In this document: positions 15,881 through 25,474 of the stretch, in pieces
Layout: each line of letters starts with the position of its first letter
Numbering within the stretch: position 1 is the first letter of the stretch
Source of the DNA: a virus
Direction: 5' to 3' (one strand)
IMG/VR virus record: IMGVR_UViG_3300044675_005608
Location: 1 to 31,090 of that record
Length of the DNA: 31,090 nt
Translations under genes and position numbers: made by a program
The notes under the pieces: generated by a model
Database searches by the model: none
What the model was told of the DNA's origin: nothing
Seen by the model: the letters and a program-made list of their open reading frames with translations, nothing else

Positions 15881-16788
15881 TAAGTTGTTATGTTTGTAAA
15901 GTTTTTACTGAAATCAATATTATTACCTCTACTCTGTCTAACCTCATAAAGTAATGCGTTAAATTGGTCTCTAATTTCATATAAGTTGTATTGTCTGTAT
16001 ATGTTATTTTGAGGGTCATAGATTGTGTAGATACCATCATCGATTGATTTGGTTTGATTACCGTAAAGAGCAATTGCAAGAGATGATACATCGTACTCAA
16101 CCATTTCTATTTCCAAAGTAATTGGATTAAAGAATGTGTTTGATATAATAATGTTTTGATTTGGTTGTCCAATAAACGGAGTTGAATTTGGATTGTTTGT
16201 TGGCGATGAAGATGGTGATAGTGTTAAGAAAATCAAATTAGAATTTCCTTCAACATATCTATATCTAATACTTTTTTGTGTTGTATTTGTTTCATTCGTA
16301 ACTACAGGTTCGCAAAAGAACGATGAGGTTACAACTCTAAAGAAATTTGGAATCTTTGAACCATCAGGATTTAAGTATTCAATTCTAAAACCAACTAAAC
16401 CTTGAGGTACAAATTTGTTTTGATATTGTGTAGGTACATTTGTAATGTCAATTACAATTCCTTTTACGTTTGGTAATGCATTTAAGACACCACAGTCAGT
16501 AATTAGTGTTCTAATTTGTGCAGGTCTTAAATAAAGTGTGTAAATGCCAAGAGCATTGAACTGTTCTGCAGGTAATGTTAAATTATATAATCCACCCAAT
16601 ACCTCAACACCAGCATTTCCACCTGTTTGAGTATTGTTGAAATAAGGCTTAAGAATTGTTTGTGCATCAAGTTGTGTAAGGATAAAATTATCCGTAACAT
16701 CCCTTGATGGAGTATAATTCATAATAATCTGAACGTCTTCTGGTGAGACATCACTTGGTCGTATTGTGCCGTATGAACCTATTGCCAT
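15880..16788 (-). CDS. Tail structural protein of unknown family, 302 aa
   Basis: Starts MAIGSYGTIRPSDVSPEDVQ at an ATG 22 bp after the PKD-domain gene, in an A-rich leader containing a TATTTATA motif. It ends in a TAATG overlap with the 994-residue baseplate gene. The sequence looks like a soluble mixed alpha/beta protein with no membrane segment. A Ser/Pro/Asn-rich loop (LSPSSSPTNNPNSTPF, about residues 193-208) separates two halves. The C-terminal end (IYDPQNNIYRQYNLYEIRDQ) is Tyr/Asn-rich. I do not recognise the family. The tight placement between baseplate genes argues for a virion component. Confidence 0.75.
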   Translation of the reverse strand: MAIGSYGTIRPSDVSPEDVQIIMNYTPSRDVTDNFILTQLDAQTILKPYFNNTQTGGNAGVEVLGGLYNLTLPAEQFNALGIYTLYLRPAQIRTLITDCGVLNALPNVKGIVIDITNVPTQYQNKFVPQGLVGFRIEYLNPDGSKIPNFFRVVTSSFFCEPVVTNETNTTQKSIRYRYVEGNSNLIFLTLSPSSSPTNNPNSTPFIGQPNQNIIISNTFFNPITLEIEMVEYDVSSLAIALYGNQTKSIDDGIYTIYDPQNNIYRQYNLYEIRDQFNALLYEVRQSRGNNIDFSKNFTNITT

Positions 16789-16800
16789 ATCTTTTTATCT

Positions 16801-16808
16801 TATAAATA
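16801..16808 (-). promoter_or_regulatory. TATTTATA motif, candidate promoter within the tail run
   Basis: The coding strand reads ACTATTTATAAGA, ending 12 nt before the ATG at 16788. It occupies most of the 22-bp gap. The two left bases and the octamer match those at 25397 (ACTATTTAT). Confidence 0.45.
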
Positions 16809-16810
16809 GT

Positions 16811-17920
16811 TTAGTTCTTTTTTTCAACGTTAAAAAATCCATATCCGTAGTTAATCATGTCACCTAAATTGTCAACTTCTCCCATTCTTTGGATTCTTTC
16901 ATATGCAGAGTTCTTACCTCTTTCAACAAAAACATCTGTTTGGATTTGTGGTTGGTCAACTACTTTGATTAAACTTTCTTCTTTTGTTATTGGTCTTGAT
17001 GTCAAATTATTTTCAGTAAATCCCGATGATTGTTCAAAGAAGATTGTTGTTCCGTCTATGTAATCATAGTAATCAACAGAATTAACTGTATAGGCAGTGA
17101 AGGTTGTTGCAGTATTGGTTATTGCACCCCATATCTGACCATTCTTAATAACAGGAACCCCAACTTGAAATTTGTTTGGTCCATACATTGATAATTCATT
17201 CAACTTAGATTTAGTTAGTCCTGAAACCGTGTATGGAACCGTTGTAAAATTATTTGATGTTTGAGCAGATACCACGTTAACCGCATCACCTGAAAATATG
17301 TAGTCATAACTAATTGGCGTTTCGAACCAATTACCCCCCGCAGGAATAAAAAACGCCTCACCATTTGGATTATTTATTACAACATCCGAATAAGGGGTTG
17401 TTATCGTTTTTTGAACCTTTGTAACCCCCCAAGGATTTGTTTGTTTTAATGTGATTATATATTTGGCATTTGCAACAGGGTATGTATGTGAAATAGAATT
17501 TGGTGTGTAAGTAGTTATTATTTGGTCAGGCGTACCATCACCCCAATTTAAAATATAATTTGATAATTCTAAAAACTTTTGGAAATCACTTGATGTGTTA
17601 TATATGTTATAGACATACGGATTGGTAGTCGTGGAAGAAAATATAAAATTAGCCACAACGTCTTTCTGTAATACCGCACCATCAAAAGGACTATAGTATC
17701 CAAAATCTACTGCAGTCTGTCTAAACAATATTGGAATCGTCACTCCTGTTAATAAAGAACTACCGTCGGTACCCCCACTCAAAACTTGAGTCATTGCCGA
17801 ATAAACTCCAGTCGTTTCACCCGTATAACCAGGTCCAACGTTTTGACCTTGCATATCAACAGTAAAAATATCACCCTTAATTGTTTCGGGGGAAATTATA
17901 ATATTATAAAAATCTTCCAT
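16811..17920 (-). CDS. PKD-domain tail protein, 369 aa
   Basis: Residues about 120-177 show the PKD signature: a strand leading to NWGDGTPDQ, then ISHTYP and YIITLKQTNPWG. PKD domains are Ig-like folds common in Bacteroidota surface proteins and in phage tail proteins, where they act as spacers or carbohydrate-contact modules. Residues 1-60 are Gly/Thr-rich and the C-terminal third (GVPVIKNGQIWGAI onward) is unrecognised. It starts in a TAATG overlap with the 273-residue gene upstream. The domain call is from motif reading; the role as a baseplate or tail decoration protein is inferred from the neighbours. Confidence 0.8.
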   Translation of the reverse strand: MEDFYNIIISPETIKGDIFTVDMQGQNVGPGYTGETTGVYSAMTQVLSGGTDGSSLLTGVTIPILFRQTAVDFGYYSPFDGAVLQKDVVANFIFSSTTTNPYVYNIYNTSSDFQKFLELSNYILNWGDGTPDQIITTYTPNSISHTYPVANAKYIITLKQTNPWGVTKVQKTITTPYSDVVINNPNGEAFFIPAGGNWFETPISYDYIFSGDAVNVVSAQTSNNFTTVPYTVSGLTKSKLNELSMYGPNKFQVGVPVIKNGQIWGAITNTATTFTAYTVNSVDYYDYIDGTTIFFEQSSGFTENNLTSRPITKEESLIKVVDQPQIQTDVFVERGKNSAYERIQRMGEVDNLGDMINYGYGFFNVEKKN

Positions 17921-18741
17921 TATGGGTTAACATATTCATACCATTTTATGGGTTGTAGAGTTCCCGCTCTTTGACCATCATTCAAATAGATGGTTTGATT
18001 TGGATTCATATTGAATACTTGATATTCTTGTTTCTCATAATCAAGATGAACCTTATAATAGAAATACTGTGAATTATCAAAAACATATTTATTACCCGAT
18101 AAAGATGATTGAGGCATATTCATCATTTTAACAAAAAATCCACGCTCAGCATCATAAAACTTAGCGGTCATATAAAATGTATCAATATCCAAGAAATTTC
18201 TTTTCTTTAACCAATAAATAAAGAAACCTTCTTTATCCCCCACATAATCCAAAACAAATGAAGGTTTTTTGATTGTTACATCAGTGGTTTGCATAATAGC
18301 ATTCATCTTTAAACCTTGTTGGGTAGGTATAATTAATGTAATGTAGTTTTTCTGTCTCTTCTCATCAAAATTATCGTACAAGTCAAGTTTGAAAAAAGAA
18401 TTTGAAAAATTGTTAGTATAGTAGTAAATTTCTTGTGTTGAGAAACCTTCAGCTCTATAGTCGGTAATCCAATTAGATTCTACATCTAATGAACTTCCTG
18501 ACCAAAAGTAAAACTCGTATTTAATATCCGTTGGTTCAGATGTTGTACCCGTCAATGGTGAGTGAGCAAATCTGCTAACCTCAAAATCTCGACCAACACC
18601 AATTACTTCAGTAATAATTTCGGTCTCAAACGCCTCGATACTTTGGTCTTGACCTAAGTCATCCCAAGTAAATTGTACGGGAATTGTAAGTTGGTTGTCC
18701 ACAAATCCGTTGTTTCGAATTGTAACTTTATTCACATTCAT
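17920..18741 (-). CDS. Tail structural protein of unknown family, 273 aa
   Basis: Starts MNVNKVTIRNNGF within the last 14 nt of the upstream 562-residue gene and ends in a TAATG overlap with the PKD gene, so translation is probably coupled on both sides. It is rich in Phe, Tyr and Asp and probably mostly beta (for example YEFYFWSGSS, FVLDYVGDKEGFFIYW). I see no Cys, signal peptide or membrane segment. I do not recognise the family. Its size and place between gp6-like and gpI-like genes suit a baseplate wedge or fibre-connector subunit. Confidence 0.75.
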   Translation of the reverse strand: MNVNKVTIRNNGFVDNQLTIPVQFTWDDLGQDQSIEAFETEIITEVIGVGRDFEVSRFAHSPLTGTTSEPTDIKYEFYFWSGSSLDVESNWITDYRAEGFSTQEIYYYTNNFSNSFFKLDLYDNFDEKRQKNYITLIIPTQQGLKMNAIMQTTDVTIKKPSFVLDYVGDKEGFFIYWLKKRNFLDIDTFYMTAKFYDAERGFFVKMMNMPQSSLSGNKYVFDNSQYFYYKVHLDYEKQEYQVFNMNPNQTIYLNDGQRAGTLQPIKWYEYVNP

Positions 18742-20416
18742 CTATCAATGGTTTAATTGGGTATGCCACACCAAGTGTGTTATAGTTTATACCTTCAGGA
18801 ATTAACCTGAAAATTAAATCTTTGAACGGATATTGAGCACTATTCAAAAATGGGTAATCAACACCTCTTTCAAGATTATCTTTAAATCCATAACTATATA
18901 AATCTCTCCATCTGAATTGTTGGTCGGATGCCGAGTAATAAGAATATGAAGGGATGTTTTCAACCTGTCCAACATTAGCGGTCTCTACGTAGTCAGAAAA
19001 AACTCTAATCGTCATTGAAGTGTGGGGTTTATAATAGAAACCTGGACTATTTGTGTCGTATAAACTTGTAGTTTGAAAGACATTCTGATTGTACTTTATC
19101 TTTTGATAGTATGGTGAAATAACTCTTTCCAATTGGTCATAGTCATTCCATTCACAAAAATCACCGTCAATAACGTCATCTTTTTTAAGGTCTTGATTGT
19201 AGTAGAAAGTTTTAGTAGCACCATTAGTTAAAGTATAGTTAGATGTTGGAATGTTAGTATCTGATTGATTATTTAATAAATCCCACCATGGACTAACAGG
19301 AGATGTTAAATTAAACTCCCACCCTTGTTTTAACCCAATACCACTATTTGGTTGATTAAAGTAACCTGTATATCCCTTATTAATTATAGTTAAAAACAAT
19401 TCACTAACAGGTCTTTTCTGATTGTCCAACACGTTTAATAAATTCAAATCTTTAGCAACCGTAACATTATATGAATTACTACTTGTCTTTTGTGAAATCC
19501 TTGAAACTTGGTTTGGGGTAATTGAACTGTATTCAAACTTTTTTTCTTCACCGAAAACATTTTTTTCAAATCCGTTTTTAGTCATTATAGTCTCATCAAC
19601 ATCAGTTAATATCTTATGTTGTCTTATATAATATTTTGATTTTGTTTCAGTTAGATTTTCAGGATTGATTACTCTTTTGAAGGTACCTGTAACACTATTA
19701 GCAAATGTAGTTCCTGTGTATCCAAAATTATAAATGTTAAAAATATATTCACCACTATCAAACTCACCCGTCCCTAAAGAATACACTTGAAATAAATTCA
19801 CTTGATTATAAAAGAATGATAATTCAACATATTCACCAACTGTTAATCCATGTGGTGCGATACATTGAAAACTAATCACGTTAGCCCCATTTTGAGTTCG
19901 ATTAAGTATTGAAAATGGTATCCCGTCAGATGCAACCCAATTAAATGAACTATTATTTAAATCATATGATAGTGGTTTACTATAATCATTACTATAAACA
20001 TAACTTATATAGTAAGTCCAATTGTAGGTGTAGGCACTTTTAGATTTATAGTCTATGTGTTGGTCAGTAATGTTTGGTCTATAAAAATCAAATTCGTAAT
20101 ACTGAGGAAATCCTTTCCAAATACCATTTACAGTAGATTGTATTGGGTCAACATAATATAAAGTATCCCTAAATGGTACGTATTGAGTAGTACCAGTATA
20201 TGTATTGGCATATAAGTAAGTCACTTTAAATGTCGGTCTAAATACAGTACACGCTTGTCTCTCATCGTTATATACTTGAGCCAAGTTAATACTTTGACTT
20301 CGGTCATACTCAACAATAAGTTGTGATTGACTTTCTAAAGTAACCGAAATTTCTTGGTCAACAAAAGGTGCTGACTTGTATTTTTGACTACTAGGTATGA
20401 TGGTATATTTATTCAC
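18728..20416 (-). CDS. Tail structural protein of unknown family, 562 aa
   Basis: The start is a GTG at 20416 (protein MNKYTIIPSSQKYKSAPF), overlapping the stop of the 1657-residue gene by 8 nt; no early ATG is available. The protein is Tyr-, Asn- and Ser-rich with a beta-type pattern, for example TYLYANTYTGTTQYVPF and YNWTYYISYVYSNDYS. It has no visible membrane segment and very few Cys. A region near 155-260 (SSFNWVASDGIPFSILNRTQ, HGLTVGEYVELSF) resembles beta-sandwich repeats seen in tail proteins, but I cannot name the family. Its position downstream of the gp6-like gene suggests a wedge or connector component. Confidence 0.75.
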   Translation of the reverse strand: MNKYTIIPSSQKYKSAPFVDQEISVTLESQSQLIVEYDRSQSINLAQVYNDERQACTVFRPTFKVTYLYANTYTGTTQYVPFRDTLYYVDPIQSTVNGIWKGFPQYYEFDFYRPNITDQHIDYKSKSAYTYNWTYYISYVYSNDYSKPLSYDLNNSSFNWVASDGIPFSILNRTQNGANVISFQCIAPHGLTVGEYVELSFFYNQVNLFQVYSLGTGEFDSGEYIFNIYNFGYTGTTFANSVTGTFKRVINPENLTETKSKYYIRQHKILTDVDETIMTKNGFEKNVFGEEKKFEYSSITPNQVSRISQKTSSNSYNVTVAKDLNLLNVLDNQKRPVSELFLTIINKGYTGYFNQPNSGIGLKQGWEFNLTSPVSPWWDLLNNQSDTNIPTSNYTLTNGATKTFYYNQDLKKDDVIDGDFCEWNDYDQLERVISPYYQKIKYNQNVFQTTSLYDTNSPGFYYKPHTSMTIRVFSDYVETANVGQVENIPSYSYYSASDQQFRWRDLYSYGFKDNLERGVDYPFLNSAQYPFKDLIFRLIPEGINYNTLGVAYPIKPLIDECE

Positions 20417-23400
20417 TTAACGAATATTTTGTTTTGAATTTATCCAATGCACTATTACCTTTTTTAATTCCAAAGTAAAAATGAAATGGTGCACCAACTA
20501 AAAATTTACTTGACGGTACACCGCCCATGGTGTAAGAATATCCTCCATTAGAATTTACATTGAATATATATCCTCTTTGGTATATATCATTTGTATTATT
20601 AGCACCAATAAAATAAGATGGTGGGTTTTGATTTCTTCTACTCAATGATTGATAATTGTATCCAAAAATACCTGTACTATTCAAATCTGACGATTGGTTG
20701 GTTTTCCAATTGTTATCTTGGGAACCAAATATGTTAACTACCCCTTGAAATTGTTGTTTTAATTCCCACTGATAGAATGGCACATATTGTGATTTAATAC
20801 CATAAGGATAAGTAATTGCGTTTGCCGTTGGGTTTGGTCTAAAATTAATAACTCCTGGTGTAACATAATCCTTATTTTGTAAATCTTCAGTTGTTGAAGA
20901 AAAGAATATACCCATTGTTGCAGCAGTTGCTGGTCCTAAAATCACAACTGGGTCACCAGGGTCTCCATTTGAAACATAGTATTCTGGCGAAAAAGGTATA
21001 ACCCCAAACTCAGAATTTATCGACATACTCTGAACCAAATCTCCATCAACTTTTTTATCAGGTCTACTAAATAACATGTTCAAACTATTATCGAGTCTGA
21101 TTGGTAATTGTTGTAAAAAAGTTTTGTTAGATATTCTTGATATAACAAAGAGGTTAACTAAATCCGAAGTGTCAGAGTAACTCGTTGGATTTAAGTTATT
21201 CATAATATAAGCACTTGACGATGCTTCCAAGTCAATTTCTTTGTAAACCGCGTCTTTAACCCCTAAATTAATAATAGTAGTTGGAAATAGTAGATTTCTT
21301 TCGTTTGATGGATTTTGTAAAAAGTCGGTAGGTCTTCCAATGAATCTTCCCGAAGTTGTTCCAGACAAGAAAGGTGATGACCTATAGTAGAAATTATTTG
21401 TTTTATCATCAAAATAAACCAATTGTTTAGGGAATTGTGGAGGTAGAGGTTTATTTTGTTTATCATAAAAAGTATCTACCTGTATTGGAAACGTGAATAA
21501 CGAACCGTTAACCCAATTATTTGTAAATGTTTGTGAAAGAACACCTCTACACAAACCATAAAAAAATCTAAATCTGTAACCCCACTCACTAAAAGCCTTT
21601 ATGTCATCAGCAATACCAAATAGAGGTTTTTCAATCAAAACGTAACAACCTTGTTTAACTACTGTATTACTGTCACAATTTGTGTCAACTCCAAAATTTG
21701 TTCCATCCCCTTGATAACAATCCAAACCAACCATGTTTTGACAATTACCTAAAGTGTTTAAAACGTTTGTCCCCGCAACTTGACCCTCAATGTCAGGAGT
21801 AACTTGTGACGCTCCTGTACTATAACCTGGTGTTATATATGTTATATTATCACCATCATAAACATAAGTTGCAAATCCAAGGTTTTGTTGTAATAAACTA
21901 ACACTACCTCTTAAATTTTCACTATCAATAAAATCTGATGATGGTAATCTGTCAGTTCTCATAATATTTCTTGAGTAACCTGTAATGTTAAGTTGGGTTA
22001 GTCCTGTAAGTGATGGGTATAATATAGGGCTAAAATATACAGTACCAAATTGTCCATAACTTTGTAATGTTGGTGGTATGGAACTATTTGCAGGATAAAC
22101 TTGTAAAGGATTTCCCCATGTAATTGCCCCACCTGATAAATCTTCCGAAGTATCGTAATCATTTACAGAAATTGCACTTTCATAATATACGTTTGTAGTT
22201 TTAGTCGATACTCCTTTAACCGTACTATATAATGGTGTTTGATTTACAAAAGAAGATGATGAATACGTTGCACCTGGCACTATAACCGCCCTTGAATTTC
22301 CATCTAACGCGCCATAGTACCCAACATTACTTGTCGTATAAGAAGAGAACTGTAGTCCTGGCGTTGTTGAGCCAACAATACCTGGAGTAAAGAAATGTGA
22401 TTGGAAATATATATTATTCTGTACGTTGTGTTGAGGTGTAAATGTCTGCGACCCTGTAGGAACTTTTTGTATTGGGACGTTTAATCTTGTATTGGCAGTA
22501 AATGTCCAATTAGAATCACTTTCGTTGGTACCAAATAAAGTTCCAATAGAATATTTGTTTGGTATTTTAGGAGAATAGGGGTCAACTCCTCTTTGTAAGA
22601 TTAAAATAACTTGTTCGGTAAAACCATCAAAATAACTTGTAGGTGTTAAATTAACAGTATTTTCTAAAGTTCTACTATTTGGTGGATATGGTATGAATCT
22701 TTCTGTATAATTTTCTATTATACTTGTTTGTTGTAATACTCCTTGGAAAAACCCTCCTGTATTTGCTGAGTTTTCAACAAATGGAACAGTTACTCCATTA
22801 ACAGTTGATGTACTTATTGTTATTGCGGTTAATACTTGATAATATTCAATGTCCGATGGGTACACATATCTTTGACATGTTTCCCCACTGTTTATTAAAG
22901 TGTAAGTTGCAGTACCACCTAAAGTACCTAAATTAATACAATCATCGTTTGATATTGTCTGAACACCTAATGTAATAGCATTAAAAGTGTTACTATCACC
23001 GACACAATCTCCGTACGTAATCGTACCTAAACTTGTAACATCAACTGTAATATCACTGACACAATTTACGTTTGTATTTGCAGGTATTGTATATAGAGTA
23101 GTTAAGCCGTTTAATGGATTTGTTGGGTCAGCATATTCAACATTAATTGTAAATTCATTTGTTTGAAGTCTTCCATTAATACCACTTACAGTACTACCCG
23201 CCGTTGTTGTTGCACTCCATAAATAATTACTATCTGTAGTACTGTCAGGATTTACAAAACTTAATAAAGTACCCGCAGAAAAAGATTGTGTCGCAAGAAC
23301 AGTTAGTGTATTGTCATAATGATGAGTTAAATTATTTTCAGAAGCAAATGTGACTTTAATTTTATTAGTACCTTCAAAATATTTGGTTTTTAAATTAAAA

Positions 23401-25382
23401 ATATTGATTCGTTCACCAATAGGTATTGTTTGTTTCTGTATTGACGAATACAATGGAACGGCACCTTTAGCACATTTAAATGATAATGGATTTGATGGGT
23501 CTAAATTATTTGTTGCAATTGCAAGTGGTATAGTATTAACCCAATTTGAATTTGCAAATTGTTGACTAAGTTTTGTAGTATAAAGTTCAGGATTTGAAAC
23601 TTGAGTTAATAAACCTGAATCAGGTACTAAAACTGATTCTGAGTAGTTTAAATTTTCGGGTTGTGTTGAACCGCAATCACAAGCTTGACAATCGGGCCAT
23701 GTTATCATCGGTAATTTTATAGTTCCGACTTTTTCAACTTTACGGAAAGGGAGCAATAAAATCGCCCAAGGTGGAAGGTTTCTTAAAACTTTATTTTTTA
23801 ATACATTATTAACTAAAAATGCAACTAAACTAAATATAATAATAAACGGAACACCTATATATTGAATAACCGTAAATAATATTGAAAATAAAAAATATAA
23901 AAAATCAAAGTTCCTAAACCCTTCGTTAACAGGAAATTTATTTATAGTGTTTTCACAATCATTATCGTCAATTTCTTTAATACCAACAAATCTACCTCTA
24001 CCACCATTTTTGAATTGGTCAATAAGTCCTGAAACCGTGTACACTCTATTGTACTGAAATTCATAAAACGTGTCGTCACAATTAACCGCAGCATCAATAT
24101 TTGTATAACCTGACCAATCCAAACCAAAATAATAAGAACCCGCCAATCGTTTTTGGATAGTTGAACTTGAAGAATAGTTTGGGTCGTTGTCTACGTTAGT
24201 TGTCCATCCGTATTCTCTAACATTTGGGACTAAATAATACGGTCTTCTAACTTGTTCTGTTAATGTTGCAGGTTGAGCCCATTTAATTTTAAATCGGTAC
24301 TTACTTTTTGTGGGTATACCTATTGTTGGGTCATTAGATACTATTTTTTCACCAAATTCATTGGTGATATAATAATCCAAATTCATAGGTAGCTCGGTCA
24401 ACCAAACTCCGTCACCGTCAATAATATTACCCGATTGCTCTAAACTATATTGTTCTAAGACTGGATATCCCTGACTATCTTGGTCAATAGTTTGTCTAAT
24501 TGCTAATATCTGTCCAGGACCTGTTTGTAAATCACATAGGTTACCAAAATTATCTTTTGGTCTAGCGCTTTGTCTAATTCTGAAACTATCTGCGGTCGAA
24601 TATATTGACCCCATAAACACAGATGTTGGTTGTATATCAATATTTGCCTCATCACGTAAATCAAAATCAACTCGGTTTATTGCAATATCACAAATGGTTG
24701 GGTCTCCCCATAATGGAGATACCTCAACAGTCTTCACTAAATTGATTATCTGTGGTAAAGAATTTAAATCATTTGAACTTCTAAATGTATTACCAGCAAC
24801 TTGAGCATCGGTGGCTAGTCCCATTCTTATTAAATCTTGAGGTGTTAATGAGAACTCACCTATATCAGATAAATCAACATCCATAACTATAGTTTGGTTA
24901 CCTAATGGAACCCCCATAATCATGTAGTCACCACTTTCGTTGGTCTTTGCGGTTAATTTATAATATCTATCAAAAATCTCAACCGCGGTGGCCCCTGTTA
25001 GTACGTCAAGTCTTGACGGTAAAGTACCCGTAGCTGCGTGTGTTGAAAATGATTTTTCATAAGGTAATAAGTTGTACCTGTATCCATCTTCATTTTTATC
25101 TTCGGGTGATTTATATGGATAGATACTTGAGATTATTGGGTTGGATTCGTCAATAGGTAAAATTGGTATAAAAATAGATACTCGGGCATTTGGTAATCCA
25201 AATCCATTGTTGGCAGTAACCCTACCAACAAGAACACCATAATCCGCACAGTTTCTATTATAAACATCCTCCTGTTGAATTTTTAAAGATAGAATCTCTA
25301 GTTGTTCAAACTCTTGGTCTAACTGTACATTAATTGTTTTAGTGATACCTAACTCGGTTCTTATTCTATATGATTGACCCAT
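20409..25382 (-). CDS. Very large baseplate-region protein with CarboxypepD_reg-like domain and membrane-like segment, 1657 aa
   Basis: Residues about 45-170 look like a carboxypeptidase-regulatory-like beta-sandwich (YGVLVGRVTANNGFGLPNAR, later TNESGDYMIMGVPLGNQ). Residues about 493-530 form a long hydrophobic stretch (FLYFLFSILFTVIQYIGVPF and following), with a second short one (WAILLLPF, 539-546) and then a Cys cluster CQACDC at 565-570. The remaining 1,000 residues are beta-rich, Thr/Ser/Asn-rich and without recognised domains. It follows the gp6/J-like gene, the place of gp7 in T4, but I see no clear gp7 similarity. It may be a large wedge or peripheral protein. A membrane-like segment in such a protein is unusual and hints at membrane contact during infection. 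Confidence 0.8.
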   Translation of the reverse strand: MGQSYRIRTELGITKTINVQLDQEFEQLEILSLKIQQEDVYNRNCADYGVLVGRVTANNGFGLPNARVSIFIPILPIDESNPIISSIYPYKSPEDKNEDGYRYNLLPYEKSFSTHAATGTLPSRLDVLTGATAVEIFDRYYKLTAKTNESGDYMIMGVPLGNQTIVMDVDLSDIGEFSLTPQDLIRMGLATDAQVAGNTFRSSNDLNSLPQIINLVKTVEVSPLWGDPTICDIAINRVDFDLRDEANIDIQPTSVFMGSIYSTADSFRIRQSARPKDNFGNLCDLQTGPGQILAIRQTIDQDSQGYPVLEQYSLEQSGNIIDGDGVWLTELPMNLDYYITNEFGEKIVSNDPTIGIPTKSKYRFKIKWAQPATLTEQVRRPYYLVPNVREYGWTTNVDNDPNYSSSSTIQKRLAGSYYFGLDWSGYTNIDAAVNCDDTFYEFQYNRVYTVSGLIDQFKNGGRGRFVGIKEIDDNDCENTINKFPVNEGFRNFDFLYFLFSILFTVIQYIGVPFIIIFSLVAFLVNNVLKNKVLRNLPPWAILLLPFRKVEKVGTIKLPMITWPDCQACDCGSTQPENLNYSESVLVPDSGLLTQVSNPELYTTKLSQQFANSNWVNTIPLAIATNNLDPSNPLSFKCAKGAVPLYSSIQKQTIPIGERINIFNLKTKYFEGTNKIKVTFASENNLTHHYDNTLTVLATQSFSAGTLLSFVNPDSTTDSNYLWSATTTAGSTVSGINGRLQTNEFTINVEYADPTNPLNGLTTLYTIPANTNVNCVSDITVDVTSLGTITYGDCVGDSNTFNAITLGVQTISNDDCINLGTLGGTATYTLINSGETCQRYVYPSDIEYYQVLTAITISTSTVNGVTVPFVENSANTGGFFQGVLQQTSIIENYTERFIPYPPNSRTLENTVNLTPTSYFDGFTEQVILILQRGVDPYSPKIPNKYSIGTLFGTNESDSNWTFTANTRLNVPIQKVPTGSQTFTPQHNVQNNIYFQSHFFTPGIVGSTTPGLQFSSYTTSNVGYYGALDGNSRAVIVPGATYSSSSFVNQTPLYSTVKGVSTKTTNVYYESAISVNDYDTSEDLSGGAITWGNPLQVYPANSSIPPTLQSYGQFGTVYFSPILYPSLTGLTQLNITGYSRNIMRTDRLPSSDFIDSENLRGSVSLLQQNLGFATYVYDGDNITYITPGYSTGASQVTPDIEGQVAGTNVLNTLGNCQNMVGLDCYQGDGTNFGVDTNCDSNTVVKQGCYVLIEKPLFGIADDIKAFSEWGYRFRFFYGLCRGVLSQTFTNNWVNGSLFTFPIQVDTFYDKQNKPLPPQFPKQLVYFDDKTNNFYYRSSPFLSGTTSGRFIGRPTDFLQNPSNERNLLFPTTIINLGVKDAVYKEIDLEASSSAYIMNNLNPTSYSDTSDLVNLFVISRISNKTFLQQLPIRLDNSLNMLFSRPDKKVDGDLVQSMSINSEFGVIPFSPEYYVSNGDPGDPVVILGPATAATMGIFFSSTTEDLQNKDYVTPGVINFRPNPTANAITYPYGIKSQYVPFYQWELKQQFQGVVNIFGSQDNNWKTNQSSDLNSTGIFGYNYQSLSRRNQNPPSYFIGANNTNDIYQRGYIFNVNSNGGYSYTMGGVPSSKFLVGAPFHFYFGIKKGNSALDKFKTKYSLSE

Positions 25383-25474
25383 TAATCTCTTTAGTTAATA
25401 AATAGTTTATGTGGTATTTTTAAAGTTTACGCACACAATTAAATAATAACTTAAAGAAAAAATAAATAAACTTG
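25383..25474. other. 92-bp AT-rich gap before the 1657-residue gene
   Basis: Holds the TATTTATT motif (25397-25404) and A-rich leader for the gene starting at 25382. I see no convincing terminator hairpin, so readthrough from the gp6-like gene is likely. Confidence 0.5.
25397..25404 (-). promoter_or_regulatory. TATTTATT motif, candidate promoter for the 1657-residue gene
   Basis: The coding strand reads ACTATTTATTAAC, ending 14 nt before the ATG at 25382. Spacing is close to that at 16801 (12 nt) and 10350 (15 nt). A second AATAAATA occurs at 25461 near the preceding stop codon. Confidence 0.45.
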
